From Antilocapra americana (taxonomy: Eukaryota > Chordata > Mammalia > Artiodactyla > Antilocapridae), in contig ML664199.1 of assembly GCA_007570785.1 (NCBI GenBank), positions 18,681,050-18,745,049 of the forward strand: a stretch of 64,000 bases of DNA. Reading direction: 5' to 3'. Shown in pieces: positions 45,169 through 56,468 of the stretch (its first letter is position 1; each line of letters begins with the position of its first letter). A program made the translations under genes and the position numbers. Under the pieces are notes generated by a model. That model was not told where the DNA came from and did no database searches. It saw only the letters and a program-made list of their open reading frames with translations.

Positions 45169-45404
45169 GGGCTTCCCTTATAGCTCAGTTGGTAAAGAAT
45201 CTGCCTGAAATGCAGGAGACCCAGGTTCGATTCCCAGGTTGGGAAGATCCCCTGGAGAAGGAAATGGCAGCCCACTCCAGTATTCTTGCCTGGAGAATCC
45301 CATGGACAGAGGAGCCTTCCTGACCCAGAGATAGAACCCTTGTCTCCTGCAAGTCTCCTCTATTGGCAGGCAGATTCTTTACCACTGAGCCACGGGGGAA
45401 GCCC
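45169..45404. mobile_element. Two Bov-tA 5' halves fused in opposite orientation
   Basis: 45,169-45,316 is the 5' two-thirds of a plus-strand Bov-tA ('gggcttcccttatagctcag' to 'ggacagaggagcc'). It runs without a gap into 45,317-45,404, the 5' part of a minus-strand Bov-tA ('ttcctgacccagagatagaa' to 'gagccacgggggaagcccc'). Both tRNA heads point outward. The two halves are different subtypes, since only the second has the extra 'ctcctgcaagtctcctctat' segment. Confidence 0.9.
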
Positions 45405-45477
45405 CAGTATATGCATAGGTAGTAGATAAATAGCTACATAAGTTTCCCAGTAGCTTAAGATAAAAATTCTTTGTTTT

Positions 45478-45587
45478 TCCACACTGGAGGGCATGTGGGA
45501 TCCTACTTCTCTGACCAGGGATCAAACCCATGCCCCTTGCAGTGGAATCATGGGTTCTTAACCACTAGACCTCCAGGGAAAGTCTAA
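45478..45587 (-). mobile_element. CHR-2-like cetartiodactyl SINE, minus strand
   Basis: 'gagggcatgtgggatcctac', 'ctctgaccagggatcaaacc' and 'gttcttaaccactagacctc' match the tRNA-derived CHR SINE shared by ruminants and whales. It is older than Bov-tA. Confidence 0.8.
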
Positions 45588-46600
45588 GATAAAAATTCTT
45601 CAAAACTCTATCTAGAATGGGGAGAATCTGAAAAAAACTCTTATCATATACTTCTGGTCCAGCTCTAATTTGTGCTTCAATTTTTTTAATTTAAAAAATT
45701 ACAGAAAAGAGCAAAGATGAACTTATAATCTTTCTATCACTCAAAATGAGCCATTTTTAACATCTGACATATTTTCAGTCTTTTTAAAAATAAAAGTAGT
45801 TTACCATTATGTTTATAAAATTATAAATGTTATTTTGAAATAAGAAAACATTACATTTAATATTAGTTGAACTTAGAAGTAAGACTAGAGGAACTACTGA
45901 ATTTCACGTCTATTTCTTCATCTCATCTCATGTTTCCTCTTTTATTTCATAAAAAGTTTGTCTAAAGTTAAGAAAACATGAAAAATATTAATATTGGAAT
46001 CAAGATTTTTAAAGTTACATTTTTAAATTTTCAACATTTTAAATTTTTCTCTACTGTGATAGAATAAGGCCATAATACTATCATCTATCTTCACATCTTC
46101 TCTCTCTTAGCCTTCAATTTTTGTATGTTTTGTTATTACTGTCACCTACTTTGGGTTTATTCTGTAACTTCAATTTACATATGCTTAATATTTAAATGAA
46201 TTGACTGGTCATCATTAGTCTTTTTAAAAAAAACCTCTTTTTCTCTAAGTTTTAAATTTTGACTAAAAATAAATTGGCCGTCTTTTTATAATTGAGTTTT
46301 TCTCAGATAGGCTTATGGGTAGACTGCTTTCCTTGGTCCTTTTATGGCTCATAACACTTTTATACTTGATTGCCATTTTGTACACAACATTTTAGAACCA
46401 TGCTATTTTCACCTCAGAATGGTGGGTTCGTTGTCTTACAGCATTGATTTCTCTAAGGCAGCCTGATTTTAAGTCCTTGCATGTTATTTGTTCTTTCTGT
46501 CAGATGCCTGAAATTGTTTTATTTCTGAAATTTAGGAAATTAACTAGAATATGCCTTGGTGTAGACTCCTGTATTAGTTTTCTCAGATCACACGCTCTTT
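45588..46600. other. Unassigned AT-rich sequence
   Basis: No repeat I can name and no open frame of note. The T-rich texture after about 46,080 could be an old L1 or LTR interior, but no landmark supports it. Confidence 0.4.
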
Positions 46601-46624
46601 CCAACTATAGATAATTTTTAAAAA

Positions 46625-46801
46625 TATTTATTTATTTATTTGGCTGAGCTGGGTCTTAGTTGTGGCATGCAAAATGTTAAGCTGCAGCATGTGAACTCTT
46701 AGTTGCAGCATGTTGGGATCTAGTTCCCTGATCAGGATTAAACTTGGGTCACCTACATTGGGTGCACAAGAGTCTTAGCCACTGAACCACTAGGGAAGTG
46801 C
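46625..46801 (-). mobile_element. CHR-2-like SINE, minus strand
   Basis: (TTTA)n tail, then 'gctgggtcttagttgtggca', 'gcagcatgttgggatctagt', 'gggtgcacaagagtcttagc' and 'ccactagggaagtgc'. A duplication of about 20 bp beginning ccaactatag (46,601) and ccaactacag (46,802) brackets it. Confidence 0.9.
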
Positions 46802-46824
46802 CCAACTACAGATAATTTTTTAAA

Positions 46825-47393
46825 ATTTCTATTGATTCAGATAAATTTTCCTATAGTATAATTTTTAATATGTAACTACTTCATATATGAAGGTTTCTCA
46901 AGAATATCAGTTATCCTATGTCTTTTATATCAATTGTCTTTTTTCCCACTGCTATAATTAGTCTTTGTATACATGCAAGTATCCTAATTATCTTAAGCCT
47001 TTATTCTATGCCAGGAATTTAATTATCAGTGGCACTTATTCTGCTACTCGCTTTTCTAATTTATTTATCTCTTTAATGATACTACTTCGGTTTTTCAATT
47101 TGTTTCCAGAGGTCTTCAATTTTCTTTCTCATAACATCCTTGCTTTATCATTTTATCTCTGGCCTGTTATTGGATTGGTATTCTTGTTAAGATGTTCGGT
47201 GTCAAGAAGCATTTGTGAGAAAAGTTCTTTGAGACATATTTCTTTAACGTTTTTTGTGTGTATGTGTGTGTTTGTTTTGTGAACAGTATTCATCTTACTT
47301 TCCTGATGGTGAAAAAAAAAATCTCCCAATTAAATTTAAACAAAAAGCCCAGAATTATGTGGAGACACCTGCATATTTAGATTATGAGTTCCT
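46825..47393. other. Unassigned AT-rich sequence
   Basis: A 105-codon T-rich frame (46,965-47,282) has no domain. No repeat is identified. Confidence 0.4.
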
Positions 47394-47405
47394 AACCAAA
47401 ACCTC

Positions 47406-47716
47406 CTGATAGCTCAGTTGTTATACAATTCGCCTGCAATGCTGGAGACCCCTGGGTTCGATTCCTGGGTCAGGCAGATCTGCTGGAGAAGCGATAGGCT
47501 ACCCACTCCAGTATTCTTGGGCTTCCTTGGTGGCTCAGCTGGTAAGGAATCTGCCTGCAATGTGGGAGACATGAGTTCAATTCTTGGGTTGGGAAGATCC
47601 CTTGGAGAAAAAAAATGCTACCCACTCCAGAGTTCTGGCCTGGAGAATTCCATGGACTGTATTCCATGGGATCACAAAGAGTCAGACAGGACTGAGTGAC
47701 TTTCACTTTCACTTTC
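47406..47716 (+). mobile_element. Composite (dimeric) Bov-tA SINE, plus strand
   Basis: A tRNA head unit (47,406-47,518, 'ggctacccactccagtattc') runs straight into a complete second Bov-tA ('gggcttccttggtggctcag' onward) with a CTTTCA-repeat end. One perfect 12-bp target-site duplication, aaccaaaacctc (47,394-47,405; 47,717-47,728), brackets the whole, proving a single insertion of a composite element. Confidence 0.95.
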
Positions 47717-47728
47717 AACCAAAACCTC

Positions 47729-49345
47729 AGGTAGAAACCAGCAGAACAGAAGGGATTTGTGCCCGAGAAAGGTGAACATGAGCATCTGCACAGAAAGCTG
47801 ACATGAGGCCAAGTGTTTCCATATCACGACTCGTTTTGTGTTCCCACTCTGTTCAATTCCCAGGCCTCTTGTAGAGTTTGTGTGCTTTTTGTTGTCAGAG
47901 AACATTTCTAATTTTAGCTTGCTGGCTTGCTTAAGCACAAGTACTTCCATAGAGATAGATTAAGAAACTTCCCTTTAAAACACATTTTTGTTAGTATGTT
48001 GACTAGAAAATGGATACATTAGAAGCTTCTATATTAAAGCTCAAATTGTCACATGCTGGAAATCTTCTTTATAGAGTAAGCAACATACCACAATCCAACA
48101 ATATTTCTTTTGGCATCAAAAGCTAAAAGATATCTAATTGGCTTAGAAGAATAGATATGAACAAATAAATGCAGAGTTAATAAATCCTTCTAAAGGAAAC
48201 ACTGAAATATTCATAGGGAAGATTCAAAGACTTAACACTTGTATTTAAACTGTATTCAAGTAATGGCAAGATAATTGGTAAGAAAATTAACCAGTCTTAT
48301 TTTTGAGAACTCAATTTATCACAACACCAGTGTTTTTATGGTTTCTCCTCAATGCTCTCACAATTAGAAGGAGGCAATCCATTTCGATTACATGTGCTAA
48401 ATTTTGTGGTCTTCTGAAATGATACACCATAATGGGCTATTTCAGCAAATATAATCAAATTGTTTCATTTACTTTAGCATGCAAATTCAAGCTCCCTAGT
48501 GCAGTTTAAAACAGAAAAAAAGTTGCTGGCATGGCATATGCTGATGGCTTTGATTCTCCTTAGGCTGAGAGCAGGTAAATAGCTAGCAAATTTTTGTAAT
48601 TTTATATGGAAAACATTACAACAGTATGCAAAATGTTTAATAGTGTAGTAATTTTTGTTTGAAGTACTTGTTCACCAGCATCATCTTTATAAATGACTAC
48701 CCTCTGGAAATATTTTACAAACTCAAACTTTAAATTTTGTTAAACCTTGTCTAGAGGTCAATTCTATACACACAAGAAGGGGGAAACAATGCAGCATCCT
48801 TTCAGTTAACATGGGAGAAATATAAAATACAGAAAATAATTGGATATCATTAAGTAATGCTTCTCTCCTTTGATGGCTCATGATTCCTGAATCGACTCTT
48901 GAGAAGAATCATTGTGGAAATCTGGGCCCCCTAGGGATGTAACCACAGGATAAAAGATGCGCCCGTCTCTTCTCTTGCCCTCCCTTGTGTTTATCAAAGT
49001 TTATATTTCCTTTCATTTGATGTCATAATCATGGTTATATGTAATGCCTAAAATATATTTGTTTTAAAAAGCCTGAAGTAATAGCAAATTTAGCCACCCA
49101 AAGGTTGTGGTACCAATCAAAGAGGCTTTTACAGATAGGAATGGTCATTTGTGTTTACTTTCAAAACCAGAAGAAGTTTTTGCTTGAGTACCTACCGAGA
49201 TGGCCATTTTTCCAAAAGGCGCCTGTAGTAAACTTGCAATGAGCCTTGGGAGAAAACTATATGGGCCCTGAGCAGTGCTCCTAAGAATTGAATGGGAGGA
49301 TGTGGCTCCACAGAAATAGCAGTGACTACTGGGTCTCTAAACTCC
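47729..49345. other. Non-repetitive non-coding sequence
   Basis: No repeat visible over 1.6 kb. It contains an octamer ATGCAAAT at 48,479-48,486 in a block (about 48,330-48,570) with the even texture of conserved non-coding DNA. That reading is inference. Confidence 0.4.
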
Positions 49346-51724
49346 GGGAGGAACAGGCAAATTTGGCCTTGGAGTACAGAATGAAGCAGGCCAAAGGCTA
49401 ATAGAGTTTTGCCAAGAGAACACACTGGTCATAGCAAACACCTTCTTCCAACAATACAAGAGAAGACTCTACACATGGACATCACCAGATGGTCAATACC
49501 AAAATCAGATTGATTATATTCTTTGTAGCCAAAGGTGGAGAAGCTCTAGACAGTCGGCAAAAACAAGACTGGGAGCTGACTGTGACTCATATCATGAACT
49601 CCTTATTGCCAAATTCAGACTTAAACTGAAGAAAGTAGGAAAAACAATTAGACCATTCAGGTATGACCTAAATCAAATCCCTATGATTATACAGTGGAAG
49701 TGAGAAATAGATTCAAGGGACTAGATCTGATAGACAGAGTGCCTGAACTATGGACAGAAGTTTGTGACACTGTACAGAAGACAGGGATCAAGACCATCCC
49801 CAAGAAAAAGAAATGCAAAAAAGTAAAATGGCTGTCTGGGGAGGCCTTACAAATAGTTGTAGAAAGAAGAGAACCAAAAAGCAAAGGAGAAAAGGAAAGA
49901 TATACCCATTTGAATGCAGAGTTCCAAAGAATAGCAAGAAGAGTTAAGAAAGCCTTTCTCAGTGATCAGTGCAAAGAAATAGAAGAAAACAATAGAATGG
50001 GAAAGACTAGAGATCTCTTCAAGAAAACTAGAGATACCAAGCAAAAATTTCATGCAGAGATGGGCTCAATAAAGGACAGAAATGGTATGGACCTAACAGA
50101 AGCAGAAGATATTAAGAAGAGGTGGCAAGAATACACAGAACTATACAATAAATATCTTCATGACCCAGATAATCACAATGGTGTGATCACTAACCTAGAG
50201 CCAGCCATCCTGGAATATGAAGTCAAGTGGGCCTTAGGAAGCATCACTACCAACAAAGCTAGTGGAGGTAATGGAATTCCAATTGAGCTATTTCAAATTC
50301 TAAAAGATGATGCTGTGAAAGTGCTACACTCAATATGTAAGCATATTTGGAAAACTCATCAATGGCCACAGGGCTGGAAAAGGTCGGTTTTCATTCCAAT
50401 CCCAAAGAAAGGCAATGCCAAAGAATGTTCAAACTACCGCATAATTGCACTCATCTCACTAGCAAAGTAACACTCAAAATTCTCCAAGCCAGGCTTCAAC
50501 AGTACATGAACTGTGAACTTCTAGATATTCAAGCTGGTTTTAGAAAAGGCAGAGGAACCAGAGATCAAATTGCCAAAATCCGCTGGATCATCGAAAAAAC
50601 AAGAGAGTTCTAGAAAAACATCTATTTCTGTTTTTTTGACAATGTCAAAGCCTTTGACTGTGTGGATCACCACAAACTGTGGAAAATTCTGAAAGAGATG
50701 GGAATACCAGACCACCTCACCTGCCTCTTGAGAAATCTGTATGCAGGTAAGGAAGTAACAATTAGAACTGGACATGGAACAACACACTGGTTCCAAATAG
50801 GAAAAGGAGTACGTCAAGGCTATATATTGTCACCCTGCTTATTTAACTTCTACACAGAGTGCATCATGAGAAATGCTGGGCTGGATGAAACACAAGCTGA
50901 AATCAAGATTTCTGGGAGAAATGTCAATAACCTCATATGTACAGATGACACCACCGTTATGGCAGAAAGTGAAGAAGAACTAAAGAGCCTCTTGATGAAA
51001 GTGAAAGAGGAGAGTGAAAAAGTTGGCTTGAAGTTCAACATTCAGAAAACTAAGATCATGGCATCCAGTCCCATCACTTCATGGCAAATAGATTGGGAAA
51101 CAGTGGAAACAATGGCAGACTTTATTTTTCTGGGCTCCCAAAAAATGCAGATGGTGACTGCAGCCATGAAATTAAAAGATGCTTAGTCCTTGGAAGAAAA
51201 GTTATGACCAACCTACATAGCATATTAAAAAGCAGAGGTGTTATTTTGCCAGCAAAGGTCTGTCTAGTCAAAGCTATGGTTTTTCCAGGAGTCATGTATG
51301 GATGTGAGAGTTGGAGTGTAAAGAAAGCTGAGCACCGAAGAATTGATGCTTTTGAACTGTAGTGTTGGAGAGGACTCTTGAGAGTCTGTTGAATAGCCCA
51401 GAGATCTGACCAGTCCGTCCTAAAGGAAATCAGTCCTGAATATTCATTGGAAGGACTAATGTTGAAACTGAAACTCTAATACTTTGGCCACCTGATGTGA
51501 AGAACTGACTTATTTGAAAATATCTTGATTCTGGGAAAGATTAATGGCAGGAGGAGAAGGGGACAATGGAAGATGAGATGGTTGGATGGCATCACTGACT
51601 CAATGGACATGAGTTTGAGTTAATTCTGGGAGTTGGTGATGGAGAGGGAGGCCTGTTGTGCTGCAGTCCATGGGGTTGCCAAGAGTCGGACACGACTGAG
51701 TGAATGAACTGAACTGAACTGAAC
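49346..51724 (+). mobile_element. BovB LINE, plus strand, 5'-truncated
   Basis: The longest BovB copy here (about 2.4 kb of an element usually a little over 3 kb). It starts inside the endonuclease region near 'gaacaggcaaatttggcctt', runs through the whole reverse transcriptase and ends in the (GAACT)n tail at 51,724. The upstream half of the endonuclease and any 5' end are missing. I found no clear target-site duplication. Confidence 0.95.
49426..51362 (+). pseudogene. BovB endonuclease/reverse transcriptase remnant
   Basis: Remains of the single BovB protein, which in active copies nicks target DNA and reverse-transcribes its RNA. Open segments: 49,694-50,470 (258 codons, with the RT segment 'VFIPIPKKGNAKECSNYR'), 50,347-50,613, and 50,662-51,186 (174 codons). 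Breaks: a stop and shift near 50,468, a stop at 50,611-50,613 inside 'REF*KN', and shifts near 51,140-51,190. The catalytic box, normally YADD, reads C-T-D-D (50,938-50,949). The endonuclease SDH motif reads S-Y-H near 49,588. It therefore looks inactive both by frame and by active-site change. Confidence 0.93.
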
Positions 51725-52079
51725 CTCATCTCTGGATTTTTTTCTCCTGGTACTCTCTGGTCCATCCTGGAAATCTGTGGGCCCAGCCTTACTGGCTGCT
51801 TAACAAAGAAAATAGCACTGGATTGTGACCCTGGAAGAGAAACTTAAAGCTTGGCAGGAAGGAGATGAATGGATTGACTGCTGAGGATTACAGGTCATCT
51901 TTATGCTATGACATCTAAATTCAGGTATGGTTGTGTTGATGAGCTCCAGGCTCACAAACCCATCCACATTTTTAACACATCATACCATGCAGACATCAAA
52001 AAATTAATGTGTGCCTGAAACAGGGCACTTATTCTCTATCTGTTGCTTTATATCTTCCATATCTCATTAATGATACCTT
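51725..52079. other. Unassigned sequence
   Basis: Nothing recognised between the BovB tail and an old L2. Confidence 0.4.
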
Positions 52080-52109
52080 TGTACCTTGATCCAGCTACTC
52101 CACAGAGAA

Positions 52110-52825
52110 TCATTCTTTGTAATACTTTTCCTCACCCTACTGTGCACATCAAATCTATCACCAAGTCCTTCTAATTTTCTTCTCCAGTTTGTAAATGTGC
52201 TCAGAATCAATCTACCTTTTTCCACTGGTCCTGACCACCATCTCTCCTTGAGATTAAGACAGCAGTCTCCGAATTTACAATCTGTTTTCTTCTCAAACTT
52301 AACCCATGTTCCACTCGATGGCAAAGCTAATCTTCAAAACACACATCAGATTATGTTACTTCCATGGCTAAACCCTTTCAACAATGTCTTACCAAATTTA
52401 AAGTGAAGTTTAGGCTTCTTATGATGGGCTACAAAACTCTTGGTGATCTGACTCCAGCCAGTCCCTTCACACTCACTGATTGTCCAAGTACTCCAAGCTC
52501 ACAAGGTTGTGGCCACCCTAATTCTAGTTCATCCTAGTCAATGTCTCAGGGTCTCACTCTAGCCTCTTCCTCACCTGGGGACCTCTTCCCTGATGTGGAC
52601 AACCTTTTATCTGGTAGTCTTCATCTCCACCTCTTATTTCTTTTCTGTATCACACTTATTTATGCTTTACTACACTGAAATTATTTTATTCATTTGCTTA
52701 TTTATTTCTTGTCTGTCTTCACCTATTAGTAGATAATGACTATGAGGAAAGGGACCATCTTTGTGGCCCTGTCCTTCTTAGCAGCACTTTCAGGGAATCC
52801 AATAAATGTCTGTTAAAAGAATGAA
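52110..52825 (+). repeat. L2 LINE 3' half, plus strand
   Basis: A long L2 stretch: 'cacatcagattatgttactt', 'atgatgggctacaaaactct', 'acctcttccctgatgtggac', 'ctacactgaaattattttat', 'atgaggaaagggaccatct' and the terminal 'ccaataaatgtctgtt'. The frame at 52,086-52,406 is L2-derived and not a gene. Confidence 0.8.
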
Positions 52826-53259
52826 TGTAGAATGGGAAGCAGGCAAGATTATGGCATAAAGACATACTGCAGGCTCTGTAGAGGGAAAAGCCTGAGAAAA
52901 GACATAGGCAGAATGTATATAATTATGAATCAAAGGGAAAAAGAAAATGCCATTTGATCACCAAGTCCCAAAACAGTGGGCTGTGGAGGCTCCCTTTGAT
53001 ATTTCAGATTTTAGAGCAATAAACTTATGAGACTCAGCAATTAAGAAGTAAGTTAAAGAGGATATATAAATGAAAGGGGATGAATATCAAACAGTTTGGA
53101 CAATTTTGCAAGTGGCAGTGTCATAAAAGACCACCAAAGGAAGCCTGGATGACAAGAAGGGGAAGGCCAAGGAAGATCCACTAGCCAACCCCTTTTTCCA
53201 AGGTTGTCAGTCTGGGTTTAATTCAATATGAATAGAAGTAACTGTCATGTTTTTGTTTT
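52826..53259. other. Unassigned sequence
   Basis: No feature recognised. Confidence 0.4.
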
Positions 53260-53385
53260 GTTTTAAGCTGAGAGCTTCGCTAAGTGCTTTATACTCTCAA
53301 CTCTACTTGGTGGACATTCCCATTGTCCTGGTCAGAGAGCAGAGGCTTGAGAGTCTAACTGACCAGCTGAAGGTCACATTCGGTG
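53260..53385 (-). repeat. MIR fragment, minus strand
   Basis: 'cttcgctaagtgctttatac', 'cagagagcagaggcttgaga' and 'ctgaccagctgaaggtcaca' follow the reversed MIR core. Confidence 0.6.
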
Positions 53386-54214
53386 AGGGGACTAGTGAGG
53401 GAATGAAAGCAGTACTGTCACCAGAGTCTTGCTCCTACCCTCTGTCCTGACCCTAATTGATATTCACGTCCCAAACCTTAGGGAAAATGGCAAAATTTGC
53501 CTTTAGTCTTTAACTTCTCCATCATTTACCCTTTCCGGTGGTCCCTACCCAGGATCACTCCCTGGGCTAGAGTCCCTTTAGACAGAATGAAAGCTGATAA
53601 GTCATTAACACCTTAGCATGAACTAGCTAATGGCCCTATGAGGATGCCACTGAACTTTGTGAGGTGCAAATATTTTGACCAGAGGCCTTCTCCTCCCCCT
53701 CCAACCCCAGACTCAGAACTGCAACTCTTGGGTCCATGCTGGCTAATGAGCATGTACAGGCAGAGGAGCTCGATAAAGATGGACTGATTTATTGATTGAT
53801 GGGAGCGCAGCTGAGCTTAATCTTCCCTTGCAGCTGCTCCTTTCCTTCCACATCTCTGGAGAAGTGTGTTGGCCCCACCCAGCATCCTCATGCATAGCCC
53901 ACCCCATTCTTTTGAACTGGGCCTTAGTGGGAATCTGGTGTGAAGCTAATCGGTGGCAGAGAAACATATTATAGCCACCAAGCACGAGCCCTTGGCATGT
54001 GGCTAGTCTGCACTGAGATGTGTAAAATACATATAAGATTTCAAAGATTCAGTGTGATAAGAAGGATTTAAAGATACCTCATTTATATATTTTATATTGA
54101 TGCTGTTTATAAAGATAAGATTAAGTTCAACTGTCTTCCCTTTTTAAAAATGAAGTTACTACAAAATTTAAAATTTTATGCATAGCTCACAATATACACT
54201 TACTGGGCAGTGCT
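53386..54214. other. Unassigned non-coding sequence
   Basis: Opposed 60- and 80-codon frames at 53,743-53,985 lie on the same bases and have no domain. Nothing else is seen. Confidence 0.4.
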
Positions 54215-54420
54215 GTTTTTGACCCAGGGTATTTTTGTTCATTATTTTATTTAATACTCACAACTATTCTAGGAGATAGGTGCCATTACCACCCATGTTT
54301 TATTCATGAAGACACTGGAATCAAAGGTTGGTAACTTGCCCAAGGCCACGAAGCTACTAAGTTGCTGACTTGAGATCTGAACTCAGAGCCCCCCGACTCT
54401 ATGACCACACTCTCTTTCCA
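54215..54420 (-). repeat. MIR SINE, minus strand
   Basis: 'atttaatactcacaactatt', 'aggagataggtgccattacc', 'ggtaacttgcccaaggccac' and 'gatctgaactcagagccccc' give a well-preserved reversed MIR. Confidence 0.88.
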
Positions 54421-54921
54421 CTTTATGCTACTATATTGACATCCTTTGTGGGGAATTGCTGCTATGTTGAAAAATGCTGGAGGAAGGAGCATAAGAAATC
54501 ATTGTGGAAATGCTGACAGCAGCTAAATGACATAATTAAAAATGCAAAAAGGCCTCTGAAGTATGTGCTGTTGGGGCAAGAATGGACAGTGAATCTGGCT
54601 CCAAGTTTGACTGCAAAATCCATGCTTTCAGAAAAAGGAAACTGCAAACCTGGAACCTTGGAAATGCATATCACTCAGGGAATTTTAAGGTTTCAAAGAT
54701 GGAGAGGCATGTCAGGCATAGAGCTTCCCCAGGTCTGGGTTCTGTGGGTTGGTTTAGGCCAAAGCAGAACTCCTACCTCATGAAAAGCTTTAACATAGAC
54801 ACCTTCTGTGGGGTTGTTTGGTGGGATTGTTGTTGAGCAGAGAGAGGAAGGGCAGTTAGGAGCTGTTCTAGGGACATTTGCCCAAGTCCCCTGGATTCTG
54901 GCTCCATACAACTGACTCATC
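54421..54921. other. Unassigned sequence
   Basis: Frames of 70-84 codons on both strands (54,462-54,932) overlap each other and have no domain. Confidence 0.4.
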
Positions 54922-55143
54922 AATATGTGCATGCTCAGTCATGTCCGACTCTTTATGATGCCATGGAATTATGGGGGTGTAGCCCACCAGGCTCCTCTGT
55001 CCTTGGGACTTTCAGGCAGGAATACTGGAGTGGGTTGTCATTTCCTCCTCCAAGGGACCTTCCTGACCCAGGGATTGAAACCGAGTCTCCTGAATCTCTT
55101 GAATTGGCAGACTGATTCTTTTCATCGAACTACCTGGGAAGTG
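54922..55143 (-). mobile_element. Bov-tA SINE, minus strand
   Basis: Reverse copy with the long head variant ('gtctcctgaatctcttgaat'), a diverged 'ctttatgatgccatggaatt' and a degraded end 'actacctgggaagtgc'. Confidence 0.92.
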
Positions 55144-55166
55144 CTTTATTTGACTCAAGAAGGCAT

Positions 55167-55242
55167 TTCTTTTCTTTCTTTCCCTCCCTCTCTCCTTCTT
55201 TCTTTCCTTCCTTCCTTTCTTTTCTCTCTCTTTTTCCTCCTA
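55167..55242 (+). repeat. Polypyrimidine tract (TTTC/TTCC)n
   Basis: About 75 nearly pure pyrimidines in TTTC, TTCC and CTCC units, just past the head of a minus-strand SINE. The mirror-like composition could permit a triplex (H-DNA). Confidence 0.9.
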
Positions 55243-55794
55243 GTTAATGTAGTGAGGGAGGTCTGGACCTGTTTGGAAGGGGTTCTCTCACACATTTCCC
55301 AGTGCACATAAAGCCTCCCCTTGCCCTGTCCTGCTCCCCATGGCTCCATGTGGAGAGTATGTTGCTCCTCTGGCCTCAGTACATGCTGGGGGCATCTCCA
55401 AGTCAGGCTGCAGGGGACTGAGGGTTGCAGGTTGTGTTAGGGTGGTTTCTTCATCCATGGATTGTCTGCCTGGCACTCACACTTAGGGAAAGAAAAGACT
55501 GCCCTAGGCTGTAGAGGGAGGTGAGATGGATGACAGGCCTTCTGCTCTCTGAGTTCAATGAATAAGTGAAAACCCCCAAATAACATTCAGTTGAGAAGAT
55601 TCATGTGATGTGAGGTCAATGGCCTGTACAAATGTCCCACTGAGGGGAGAAGGGAGCCATGGAAGTGATTTTATCTGCCCAAAGGGAAGAGAAACCAGAA
55701 TTGGAAGAGAAGTGATTGACTTATAATTATACTGACTGGGGTCCCTGGGGTTGTAACCACAGAAAATTATTTGAGTTTTCTATAGCCCTAGAGC
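55243..55794. other. Unassigned sequence
   Basis: No gene or repeat recognised. Confidence 0.4.
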
Positions 55795-55999
55795 AAGGTG
55801 GCTTAGTGGTAAAGAATCAACCTGCAATGCAAGAGACTGGTAGGAGATGTGGGTTTGATCCCTGGGTCAGGAAGATCCTGTGGAGAAGGAAATGGCAACC
55901 CACTCCAGTATTCTTGCCTGGGAAATCCCATGAACAGAGGAGCCTGGCAGGCTACAGTCCATGGGATCCAAGAGTTAGACACGACTGAGCAACCAAAAA
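55795..55999 (+). mobile_element. Bov-tA SINE, plus strand, head truncated
   Basis: Starts at 'aaggtggcttagtggtaaag', missing the 'gggcttccc' bases. It has the 'gactggtaggagatgtgggt' variant and ends 'cacgactgagcaaccaaaa'. Confidence 0.93.
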
Positions 56000-56459
56000 A
56001 CAATAACCACAGCAAAGCCCCCAAAGCCCAAGGCTCCAAAGCAAGTTGGCTGCAGTCACCTCTGATCTCTCAGGAGGAGGTGGGGTATGTGGAGTGGGCA
56101 GTAGAATGCTGGCCAGCTCAAGAGGGTCAGGGTGAGGCTGTTGATGGGCCTATTTCAGGGACCTACCACCCAGGACCAGGAGAGGCCATGTGGAGCCAGG
56201 GTATGAGTCAGAAAGGGAATGTTTTTCATGCACAAGCTGTAAAGAAAATGTGAGGTTCCCATCCTTCTGGCTTCCAAGGAGTTTGGAGGGGGGTGGCGGG
56301 ACCCAGTGATTAAGACAGACAAATGAATGACTCTTAGCTCAAGCCACAGTCCCAGTTCTGTATTTGGAGTCTGGGAGAGACATCCAGCAGTGACTTGAGG
56401 GGGGTGCAGCCATTCTTGTTGACCTCATAAGGCTGGACCTGCACCTCCAGACACACCCT
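56000..56459. other. Unassigned sequence
   Basis: The 134-codon frame starting in the SINE (55,849-56,253) continues into this region by chance. No domain is seen. Confidence 0.4.
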
Positions 56460-56468
56460 AATAGACCT

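Noticed and set aside
46080..47330. T-rich stretch as an L1 or LTR interior
   Set aside because: Apart from the CHR-2-like SINE inside it, no family landmark could be found, so it was left unassigned.
49694..50470. 258-codon open frame as a possible host gene
   Set aside because: It is the BovB protein in a 5'-truncated LINE copy with breaks downstream.
55849..56253. 134-codon plus-strand frame
   Set aside because: The first third is Bov-tA sequence; the remainder has no domain and ends without splice-like context.
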